A DNA stretch of 64,000 nucleotides from Podocnemis expansa (lineage: Eukaryota; Chordata; Testudines; Podocnemididae), in contig ML682088.1 of NCBI GenBank assembly GCA_007922195.1, positions 2,777,567 to 2,841,566 on the forward strand, written 5' to 3'. Made by a program: the position numbers and the translations under genes. How positions within the stretch are numbered: the stretch's first letter is position 1; every line of letters begins with the position of its first letter. The notes under the pieces are model-generated. The model ran no database searches. It saw only the letters and a program-made list of their open reading frames with translations, and was not told the DNA's origin. Below are positions 35,346 through 44,985 of this stretch, in pieces.

Positions 35346-35912
35346 CAATATAAAAGAATTCTTTCAGAGTCTCCTGTGTAATACAAATTTTTCCATTCCA
35401 TTGCCTCACATTATAAATTCCCTCAAAAATGTGAATGATCATTATCAACTTTGTCTTCTTCCTCCCTAATTTTGAAAGCTCAGAAATCTCCTGGGTTTTA
35501 GGGAGAATAACACCAACTTCCTAAATGGTGTAGAAAACAACAAAATATAAAAATAAAAAGAAACCAGCAAATCTCCTTGTATTGCTTTAAAGCTAAAATT
35601 AAAATTAGAGCCAAAATATATATTTTCATCAAATATTCAGTTTGCACGTAGAATTCCCCTCATCCTCATAACATTTATTTCTTGACAAGCTATAAAGAGG
35701 GTTCAAAGCTTTCCAGATATTGAGTTTTTTTAGTTAACACATTGATTTTTAATTACCCCCGCCAAAGTACTGACAATGTCTTTTAACTAACTTCTCACTA
35801 ACTAGTTAAAGTATTAAAGCACTCAAATTCAGGAAATACTATTATTTAAGGTTACTATTGCTGCACTGAAAATAAAAAAGGAAAGAGAAGATATTTGGTT
35901 TAGAGACATTAA
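35346..35912. other. No recognised feature
   Basis: AT-rich sequence that may include a worn extension of the antisense CR1 at its start. Confidence 0.4.
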
Positions 35913-36000
35913 GGCCCATGTTCTCAAAGGTATTTTGGGAGATAAAATCCAATTGATTGCAATAGGAGCTAGATGCCTAAACACATTTGAAGATCTGGCC
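35913..36000. repeat. Short inverted-repeat element with GGCCCATGTTCTCAAAGG ends
   Basis: The left part GGCCCATGTTCTCAAAGG and the right part, reverse-complemented GGCCAGATCTTCAAATG, form an imperfect inverted repeat 88 bp across. I recognise this as a common short turtle repeat whose ends resemble TTTTCAAAGGTATTTAGG. No coding capacity. Confidence 0.55.
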
Positions 36001-37475
36001 GTAAATGGTTTTCTAACTATTCCAGCAAATCTTATAATTCTTCAATCCTGTTCTATGCTAAGGGCTCCCCAGCTCAATTGTAGAATTTGCTGAGAAATTT
36101 ATAAAGTAGACTTGGCATCTTTCATACAGGTCTCCTATATTTGAAATATGCTTAGCTAACATAAATTCTTTGATATGAAGTTATGTGGCCTGTTGAATTC
36201 ACCAAATCTAGAAATACTATAATTGAATATATTGAACTGAGATACTAACAGATTGGCGTGATTATTCAACAAACTCTGCCAAAACCTTGATATTTGGCTT
36301 GATATGTGAACATGTGATACTTTATTTCTGTATCTGACATGGTTTTCCAGGTTTGACAATGGAGTACAGAACTTTTAAGATTAATTTAAAAATGGGCAGT
36401 AAAGGTCTAATGAGGATGTTTGTAAATGCCAACTTCAATCTTTTTTTTTTTAACTTAAGAATTGGTAAACCAATTTTCCACAAACTTGGCTTGATCCTTA
36501 AGTATCAAGTAGATCTATAAAATGGGTCAAGATTGAAGTTTCTCAGTTTAGCTGCTTTTCAGCTATATGACTGGAAACTTTCTATCTGAGAAACATGAAT
36601 ATAGTTCATTTTCTTTATACATACAGAATTCAAAATGGGATCAAAAGAACTTTCCATTCACTTTCCAAAGGGGGGAAAAAAATTGGACTGAGACCAAACA
36701 TATAAAATTAGAGGCCACAAGCAATATGCTGGAGAAAGTTCTTAGAAACTGATTGATGAAGATTTGAATGTCAACTTGATTTTAAACTTACCTGTAACAA
36801 AAATTGCCCATAGGTAATAAATAAATAGAATAAGAAATGAAGTAATAATACATAAAAAGGACTTTTTGAGATCTTAAATGATTAAGGGAGTATGTGTGCA
36901 GAATTAAAAATGATAGACAATGGCATGCCCCAGATATTCAAATGTTAACCCAGTCAGTTTCAGCTGTGAACTTTCTTCCAGAGTTAAATGGAGTAAAGAC
37001 TGAGTTTCAATAACACATCTACAGCTGGGAAAATGAGACCCTGAAATCACCTTTGGGCAGGGAAATCAAGAAGAAACTTAGGTAGGTTGAGAGATTTTGG
37101 TTTTACAGAATTCATTTATAGTCTTACGGGGGGACACTGGTGATCTCAAACAATTTTAGTCTTTTTTAAAGCTCTGCTGTTGCACTTTAAACATTCTTCC
37201 CAGCCAATAACCAATGATAGCCTTCCCATTGTCTTTGAGGATCTTTGGATCAGGCCATTAGTCTTTGAAGACTAGGTGTCTTCTTTGCTGCCCTGGTGTC
37301 TTCTCTAATGGCCCTAACTGATCAAAGTGCTTGAATCTGTGTCCATTTTTGTAAACATGTGGGGTTGATCCACTGAAAAAAACCCCCAGGATACTTAAAA
37401 GCCTTGTTGTGTCAGGGCTTAAGATAGTAGGCTCTTTGCTGTAGAGCAGGATCCAGCACAGCACACCCTATACCA
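36001..37475. other. No recognised feature
   Basis: AT-rich sequence with poly-T and poly-A runs only. Confidence 0.5.
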
Positions 37476-37642
37476 GATAAAACAAACAGAGAGTCTGGTG
37501 GTACTTTTGAAGACTAACAGATTTACTTATTGTATGAGCTTTCGTGGGAGAGAATCCCACTTCATCAGATGCTTGAAGATGGGGAACTTGTAGAATTCTC
37601 TCCCACATAAGTTCATGTGATAAATAAACCTGTTAGTCCTTA
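37476..37642. mobile_element. Penelope-like 3' tail with a short inverted second copy
   Basis: Antisense tail text AGAGAGTCTGGTGGTACTTT, GACTAACAGATTTACTTATT and GAGCTTTCGTGGGAGAGAAT, then CCCACTTCATCAGATGC. It ends with TTCTCTCCCACATAAGTTCA and AAACCTGTTAGTCCTTAAG, which read as the sense strand of the same tail. The arrangement is therefore partly palindromic, as at 11226-11434. Confidence 0.65.
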
Positions 37643-37643
37643 A

Positions 37644-37829
37644 GGCTATGTCTACACGGCACTTTTATTTTGAAATAACAGTCGTTATTTTGAAATAAAA
37701 GAAATTAGGTCTACACGATGTTTTCTTATTTCGTAAGGACGGAACAACCGTGCGTTGTATGAACAGGGTATTTCTTATTTCGAAACAACCTCTGTTGTTT
37801 CGAAATGAGAGTGCTGTGTGAACACAGCC
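37644..37829. mobile_element. Short TTTCGAAA-type palindromic element, 186 bp
   Basis: The ends are GGCTATGTCTACACGGC and GTGTGAACACAGCC, flanked by TAA and TTA, close to a 3-bp duplication. The left arm is TTTTATTTTGAAATAAC facing GTTATTTTGAAATAAAA. A secondary end block AGGTCTACACGATG lies near 37707, and the right arm ATTTCGAAACAACC faces GGTTGTTTCGAAAT-like text. The GC core is absent, so this is an internally deleted relative of the 1-kb copies. Confidence 0.8.
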
Positions 37830-37902
37830 TTACAGTGGAATAGCATCACCTTCTGAAGATAGTAGTAGCTTTCCTGAGAGATGATGATCTATATTACACA
37901 TA

Positions 37903-38980
37903 GGGTGTGTTCACACAGCATTCTTATTTCGAAACAACAGAGGTTGTTTCGAAATAAGAAATGCCATGTTCAAATGACGTATGGCCATTTCAAAACAAGG
38001 AAACCCCTTGTTTCGAAATGGGAGCCGTGCTTTTGAAAGGGCTTAAACCTACTTCCCTTTCGAAACAAGGTCATTTCGAAACCAGTGGTTTTGAAACAAC
38101 CCTGTGCAAACATGTTGTTTTGGAACAAAGTGTTCCAAAACAACATTTGACCCTTCCTTCCAGGGTGCTAAGCACCCTGGGTGGATGGGCTGCCCCCTCA
38201 ACACCCTGGCCAGGGAACCCTCAGCACCCTGGCCAGGGTGCTGAGGGGTGTCCCCTGGCCAGCAGAGGGGGACTGCAGGCACCCGCGGGGTGAGGCGCGG
38301 CTCCGCTTCACCTCGCGGGTGCCTGTAGTCCCCTGCAGATACCCGCAGGGTGGGGCATGGCTGCGCTTTGCCCTGCAGATGCCTGCAGTCCCTTCCCTAA
38401 GCGAAATAGCACACTGTGGACATGCTATTTCGCTCCCTTATTTCGAAGACACTTTTNNNNNNNNNNNNNNNNNNNNNNNNNNNNNNNNNNNNNNNNNNNN
38501 NNNNNNNNNNNNNNNNNNNNNNNNNNNNNNNNNNNNNNNNNNNNNNNNNNNNNNNNNNNNNNNNNNNNNNNNNNNNNNNNNNNNNNNNNNNNNNNNNNNN
38601 NNNNNNNNNNNNNNNNNNNNNNNNNNNNNNNNNNNNNNNNNNNNNNNNNNNNNNNNNNNNNNNNNNNNNNNNNNNNNNNNNNNNNNNNNNNNNNNNNNNN
38701 NNNNNNNNNNNNNNNNNNNNNNNNNNNNNNNNNNNNNNNNNNNNNNNNNNNNNNNNNNNNNNNNNNNNNNNNNNNNNNNNNNNNNNNNNNNNNNNNNNNN
38801 NNNNNNNNNNNNNNNNNNNNNNNNNNNNNNNNNNNNNNNNNNNNNNNNNNNNNNNNCCTTATTTTGAAAACACTTTTTTTGTGTTTTGAAATAAGGTGTT
38901 TCGAAATAACCCTTTATTTCGAAACAGCTTGTTTCGAAACGTCTTGTTTTGAAACAAGCACTGTGTGTGTGAACATAGCC
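37903..38980 (+). mobile_element. TTTCGAAA-type palindromic element containing an assembly gap
   Basis: The ends GGGTGTGTTCACACAGC and GTGTGTGTGAACATAGCC are flanked by a perfect ATA (37900-37902 and 38981-38983). About nine arm words keep the intact CpG centre, more than in the other copies. The core runs from about 38150 to 38395, with repeated CACCCTGGCCAGGG units and two related CCCGCGGGGTGAGGCGCGG-like units. The hairpin at 38400-38434 pairs GCGAAATAGCA with TGCTATTTCGC. The 400-N gap lies just after it. Confidence 0.88.
38457..38856. other. Assembly gap of 400 N, probably spurious
   Basis: The last bases before the gap (CCTTATTTCGAAGACACTTT) and the first after it (CCTTATTTTGAAAACACTTT) match except at two positions. 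The complete copy at 5375-6457 has no large extra segment at this point. The two sides therefore probably overlap. Confidence 0.85.
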
Positions 38981-41584
38981 ATAGTGTCCAGATGCAGAAA
39001 GGATGGAGGTTCTAACAAGGACCTCAAATGGTAGCAGTATTGCCTCCTTTGAGACTGTAATATTCTTCCTGTGAGATGGTGACCAGCTCCACATGCTACA
39101 TTACAGATGAGGGCTAACAAGTGCTACCTTATACAACTAAATTTATCACTTTTTTGTTTGTTTGTTTTTGTATTTACTACCTCTCTGAATATAACCTCGT
39201 GTCTTGTTTCTTTTCTTCTTCTTGCAACTGGCTGGTGGGGTGATTTTTTTTTAATAGACAAAGGCATTTAGGAACTAAAACTCATTGAATAGCTTAGGTT
39301 CCTAATGTACTTCTGAATAATGGAACTTGAGCGTTTTTTAAAATTTAACCCTCTGTCTTTCTGCCCATCTGCAAATTTCCTGCCATACTATTGCTGCTAG
39401 AGAAATAACTAGATTTTCTCTATTTAATTTTTCATTATTGTTCCTAAAACATTAGAAGACATCTCACCATGGTAAATAATAAATAATCATATGCAAATTC
39501 TTCTTGCCCAGCAATCATCAGGTCCTCTCTTTCTCTCCCTCTCTGTTTTTCTCATTTGCCCTTCCCTGAATAATTTCTTGACTCTTGACATCAAATTTCT
39601 TAAACAATCACCAACTCAGCAAGTATACATTATCACGGAAAACCCTAGTCTAAGCACAAACCTTTTGTAGAATAAATATGAGCAAGTATAAGTATTTTTG
39701 CACCTTGTACTGTGTTAGTCCAACGAAGTCCCAAGCTGTGTATTACTCAGAAGCATCAAGAACTTTCAAAAGCTTACATTTAGATTCTTTTCTATATTTG
39801 GATCACAATGGTTTAAAATTTTTTTTTACGTATGGTAGGTATAAGAAGAGCTTGAACAAACAGTTTACACATACAACATGTGTTGAAGACACTATCTTTG
39901 TACTTAGATGTGTTGTCAAAGGGACAAAGACAGGGTGCTGTGTTTTCTCATGCTGCTGAGACCAGAATGTGAAGTTGATGCTGTTCAGGCCACAGCTAGA
40001 TTCCTGCTAAATTCCTAATACCAGCAGCAAGGTAAACAGTATAATCTCATCAGGTATTCCTATTTCCACAAGGGAGAGGTTGAACAGCCGACAACTATTA
40101 ATCTGTCCCATGCCTTTAGAACTGTGCCTGGCATTCTCTGAAGTGTGATATGGGGAAGCATTAGTGTCAGCACAATATGTCTCCTCCAATAAGTCTTTGC
40201 CTGGATCTCAGTATTAGGGAATTTAAGACACTGTGATGAGGGAGAAAAAAGGGAAGACAGATATAGTCAACACTTTAAAAAGAGGCAAAATCAACAGAAG
40301 GTTGGTGGATCCTTCCTAGAGCAGGAGTCTTAGAGGGAAATATGGAGGCAAAAGAAGACCATATTTCTGCTGCACACAACAGAATATTTACATAAGAGAT
40401 GAGTTAATGTATTTTTTTCTTTGTGTTCTGCACTGAAAGCTAAATGATGCCTTCCTCTGTGCAATTGCACTGGAACCCCTCAGTGCACCGTGAACAGGCT
40501 ACGCATCAGCTGCTTCTAGACCTGTGAGCAATCGGAGGGCAGGTGTGGGGTTGACCAACTTGGTGGGTTAAACACTTTGGGTTTCACAATGAATGTGCTA
40601 AGAGCCCATTGCTTACACCTGTTGAACAGATGCATACAGTTGTACTCTCTCCCTGTAATACCCAATCATCTGCAGGGATTGTGCCCTTTTAAAGATCTAA
40701 CACTTCCAGACATTACAGCTCTAGTAGGAAGCCTCCTTGTCCTCACAACAGCCATAACTGAGCCTTAAGCTGATATTTATTATTGGATTGGAAAGTCCAT
40801 GAAATGAAATGATTATTGGCAAGTTAAGAGCTTTTGACTTAGTGAATCATTCTAATTATGTTACTAGCAGGGAGTGGAGCTTGGCAGCCATGCTGATGGA
40901 AATAATTTAATTGAGTGACTTCTTTAAAAGAACTGTTTTGATTCCCCCTCCTCCCCTTCCTGAACCCGTGGTGGCTATGATACACTGAGCACTTTAAGTT
41001 GTCCTTTGATTTCCCATTAGCATGTTTCCAAACTTATTTATAAAGAGTTCAACTATTTGGGGCTGGAGAGCAGCCATCTTCATTGGCAGCAACAAATCCA
41101 TGATGCTCATTGCTGGTGGATAACCACTGGAAAATGGAGGACTATCCTTTTCCTAGCTCTATGGGTTGGACCCAACCATTCCAAAGTGGTTATTTCAATA
41201 TATAGAAATTCTAAAGGGTGCACCCATGCATAGACTTTAGGTGCGCTGGGAATAATTTGAAAGTATAAGGACAGCCTTTTAAGGTAATCCCCTCCAAGCA
41301 ATTCTTCCTCTCTGCAATTACTTTCACTCTGATCCTCACAGTCCTTTCCAATACCTCCAGTGAAAGGTTACCTGAAAAATATTTGGTGGCTACAATCTTT
41401 TCAGGCACCAGCATTTAGGTAGTACTATGACTTTGATCCATTATGCCAAAAGACTTGTGCCTACTAAACCACAAACACCAATGGGAAAAAAAAATCAAAA
41501 CAAGATAAAGGCACTCTGCTGGGGAGAGGACGAGAGCAAACACAGGTGACAGGGACTTAATTAATAAATAAGATAAAATAATTA
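38981..41584. other. No recognised feature
   Basis: 2.6 kb of AT-rich sequence with short CT-rich and T-rich runs. No repeat family or coding segment is identified. Confidence 0.5.
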
Positions 41585-41715
41585 TTAATAATGCCTAGCT
41601 CATCTATAGCACTTTTTGCAAGTAAAGTCAAAGGGCTTTACCAGCGTAAGTAGTACCATTATCTCCATTTTACAGAATGAAAAAACTGAGGCGCAGGGTG
41701 AACAGATGCTACTGA
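41585..41715 (-). mobile_element. MIR-like CORE-SINE fragment, antisense
   Basis: The plus strand shows ATTATCTCCATTTTACAGAA followed by AAACTGAGGCGCAGGGTGAA, the usual antisense signature of MIR-type elements. AAAGGGCTTTACCAGCG lies just before it. Diverged and without ends. Confidence 0.55.
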
Positions 41716-42389
41716 AAGGTGATAAGATACTGTGGTGATGAGTGCAGGATAATAAACTATATAGAAAAAAATACAGAAGTTCACAGGTTTTCACAAATTT
41801 AAGGACCAAAACACTGAACTGATGTATACTAGAGTAGCAGTCAATGGTAAGACATTAATTTGCATCAGCAGATGCTCTAGCCCTGTGACTTGTAACATAG
41901 GAGTCATAACAGAAGAACACATTAATTTCACACTGGACCAGACTTATGGTCCATTGAGGGTAGTATCCTGTCTCTAACAGCAGCGAGGATCAAACACCTC
42001 AGAGGAAGGTATAAGAACCCTGTATCAGGCAATTATGGAATAATCTGTCTCCCACATTAGGTCTTATCCTGATCTCTAAGGGTGCATCTACAGTACAAAG
42101 AGAAACATTGGATCCTGAGTCTCAAAGCCTAGGTTAACTGACATGGACTTGGGCTGGGGAATGAAATGCAGCAATTATATACTCCTGTTTGAGTTAGAGC
42201 TCAGGTCCTGAAATCTGCGGAGGGGGAGGGTCTCAGAGTCTCACAGGTTAACTGACCTTGGATCTGAGATGACGTCCCATGAGTTTTTCTACACAGACCC
42301 ACTCAATTGAGGCAGTTGCATTGATCCCTGCCTCCACATTAAAGTAGATACACATCCTGATTGGCTTAAACTTTGAAGCAAATATTTTG
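41716..42389. other. No recognised feature
   Basis: Unique-looking sequence between the SINE scrap and the next palindromic element. Confidence 0.5.
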
Positions 42390-42769
42390 GGCTATGTCTA
42401 CACTAGCAAATTAGTGCAACTAAGCAAACTTAGTCCAGACTAATTTGAACCATATCTACACTAGCCAAAGCTTAGTTCAAACAGTAAGTTTGACCTAACT
42501 GCTTAGTTCAAACTTGCCACTTTGGCTAGTTCAAACAGGCATGATGTAGTCATGCTGGTTAAAAACTAATTAAGTTCAAACTAGCAGTTAGTTCAAACTA
42601 ACAGTGTTTTTTTAGTTCAAACTAGCTTTTAGTTTGAACTAGTCATGCTTTTTTAGTTCAGACTAAAAAAAGCACAGCTAGTTCAAAGTAAAGTTAGTTT
42701 GAACTAACTTTGAACTGCTTAGTTCGGCCTAAGCAAGTCCAAACTAGGCTTTTAGGTGTTGATATAGCC
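42390..42769 (+). mobile_element. TTAGTTCAAACTAA-type palindromic element without GC core
   Basis: The ends are GGCTATGTCTACACTAGC and GGTGTTGATATAGCC, flanked by a perfect TTG (42387-42389 and 42770-42772). A secondary end-like block ATATCTACACTAGCC lies near 42452. The interior repeats TAGTTCAAACTAG and TAGTTTGAACTAG words with spacers such as AGCATG and TTTTTTTAG. The arm words are more regular than in the copy at 7455. Confidence 0.85.
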
Positions 42770-42777
42770 TTGGTGTC

Positions 42778-43005
42778 ATTAATTCAGATAGCTGGGTATT
42801 CTTGATTTTTGTATAAATGTCCAATTCCTTTAAGTTCCTAGCCTCAATCAGTTCCTGTGGCAATGCGTTCCATGTTTATAATTATGCATTATGTGAAAAA
42901 TATTTCCGTGTATTAGTTTGACATTTCTTAGCTTCAAATTTTATTGAATACCCCCTTGATCTTGCATTATGCCATAGGAGAACCAGAATCTCATGATCTG
43001 CCTTC
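42778..43005 (-). mobile_element. LINE 3' coding fragment, antisense (CR1/L3-like)
   Basis: The minus strand encodes WNALPQELIEARNLKEL, the typical C-terminal motif of CR1/L2-clade ORF2 proteins, preceded by a diverged stretch with YSIKFEAKKCQTNTRKYFSH. The clade cannot be fixed from so short a piece. Confidence 0.6.
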
Positions 43006-43021
43006 TATATACTATTCCAGA

Positions 43022-44985
43022 GTATTGAAAAAAAGCAAATATAGTGATGATCTATAAAAGGAGGAATAAGGGCAATCTGAGGAATTACAAACCAAACAAC
43101 TTAACTTTAGTACCTGGAAAGATAATGGAGCAAATAATTAAGCAATCAGTTTACAAAACAGCTGGAAGATATTAATGTGATAAGCAACAGTCATCATGGA
43201 TTTGTCAAGAATAAATCATATCAAACCAATCTGATAGCTTTCTTTTTACAGGATAACAAGCTTTGTGGTGCAGGTTTCTAACCGTCAGAGGAGTAAAGTT
43301 CTGAAATAGCCTTCCAAGGGGAGCTGTGGGGATGAAAAACAGCTGCCTTTAAAACTGAGCTAAGTAAGTTTATGGAGAGGATGGTATCATGGGATGGCCT
43401 ACTTCAGAAATTGACTGATCTTTGATCTCTGGCTACTGGTGTTGGATATGCAAGTGGCCTAAGAAGGGAGGGTCGATGGGGTGGGTTCTGAGTTATTACA
43501 GAGAATGGTTTCTTGGGTGACTGGCTGGTGAGACTTGCCCGTGTGCTCAGGGTTTAACTGATCACCACATTTGGGTTTGGGAAGGAATTTCCCCACTGGG
43601 CAGATTGGCTAGGGCTCTGGGGTTTTTTCACTTTCTTCTATAGCATGGGGCATGGCTCACCTGCTGGTGGATTCTCTGTGTCTTAAAGTCCTTAAATAAT
43701 GATTTGAGGAGGTAAATAATTCAGCCATAGATTAGAGGCTTATTGCTGGAGTGGGTGAGTGAGGTTTTGAGGCCTACATTGTGCGGAAGGGCAGACTTGG
43801 ATGATCATACTGATCACTTCTCACTTATGAGTCTTTGTGAATGGGAGGAAGCAGTAGATGTGTTATATCTTAACTTTAGTAAGACTTTTGATACTGCCTC
43901 ACATGATTGTCTCAAAACCAAGCTATGGACATATAGCCTAAACAGAACTATTATAAGGTGGGTGCATAACTGGTTGGAAAACCAGCTTCACAGAGCAATT
44001 ATGAGCAGGTCACACTCAAGTTGGGAGGCCATATTTAATGGGGTCCTGCAGGGATCACTTCTGTGTCCAGTTTAGTTCAATATCTTTATGAATAATTTAG
44101 AACATAGCATAGAGAACATACATATATAGTCTGCAGGCGATACCAAGTTAGGAGGTGTTGCAAGTGCTTTGAAGGATAGAATTGAAATTCAGAATAAGCT
44201 GGACAAAATAGAGAAATGGACTGAAATAAATAGGCTGAAATTCAATACAGACAAATGCAAAGTACTTCACTTAGGAAGGAACAATAAGTTGCACAAATAC
44301 AAAATGAAAAATGACTGCTGAAAAAGGAGTACTGCAGAAAGGGATCTGGCTGTGATAGTAGAGCACAACTTAACTATGAGTCAACAGTGTAATGTTATTG
44401 CTAATAAAAAAGAGGCAACATCATTTTGGGATGCATTAGCAGGAGTGTTTTAAGAAAAACAAAAGAAGTAATTTGCCTGCCCTACTCCACCCTGATCAAG
44501 TATCAATTGGAATATTGTGTCTAGTTCTGAGTGCCTCATTTCAGGAAGGATGCGTATAAAGTGGATAAAGTCATGAGAAGAACAACAAAAATAATTAAAG
44601 ATCTTGCAAACATGACATATGAAGGAAGACAAAAAAAACTGGGTTTGTTTAGTTTGAAGAAAAGACAACTGAGGGAGAATGTAACTGTTTTCAAGTACAT
44701 AAAAGATGACTACAAGAAAGAGGGAGAAACTTTGTTCTTGTTAACGTCTGAGACTAGGACAAGAAGCAATTGGTTTAAATTAAACTTCCTAAGTATCATA
44801 GCAGTTAAACACTGCAACAAATTGCCTAAGAACATCGCAGAATCTCCATCACTGGAGATTTTTAAGAGCAAGCTGTACAGACATCAGTCAGGGATGCCAT
44901 TCAGAGGATAATCCTTGGTCTTTCCTTGAATGCAGGGAATCGGATAGAAGATATCTTGAGGTCTCACTTAGTTCTGATTCATTAT
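43022..44985 (+). mobile_element. CR1 LINE, 3' half, interrupted by a younger CR1
   Basis: The first part (43022-43267) covers the start of the reverse transcriptase (AGGAGGAATAAGGGCAATCT, CATGGATTTGTCAAGAATAA). The second part (43833-44985) continues in the same text: DVLYLNFSKTFDTASHD, NWLENQLH, then AGDTKL where FADDTKL is expected, through LGLFSLKKRQLREN and SPSLEIFKSKLYRHQSGMPF. Frameshifts separate these segments and the catalytic box is damaged. A 7-bp duplication brackets the inserted CR1 at 43268-43832. Confidence 0.88.
43268..43832 (+). mobile_element. CR1 LINE 3' end inserted in another CR1
   Basis: Starts in the last part of ORF2 (CGTCAGAGGAGTAAAGTTCT) and ends in GATGATCATACTGATCACTT. 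It aligns with the 3' ends at 4645-5374 and 62750-63423. The target duplication is CTTTGTG (43261-43267 and 43833-43839). Joining the flanks restores the older CR1. A 5' truncation by incomplete reverse transcription explains the 565-bp length. Confidence 0.88.

Noticed and set aside
38181..39094. Frames of 157-228 codons across the second gap
   Set aside because: Same reason: the frame exists only because of the N run.
42390..42769. Array of regularly repeated palindromic words resembling a CRISPR array
   Set aside because: Spacers are not unique and of equal size, the words face each other, and the unit has transposon ends with a 3-bp duplication. The genome is a vertebrate.
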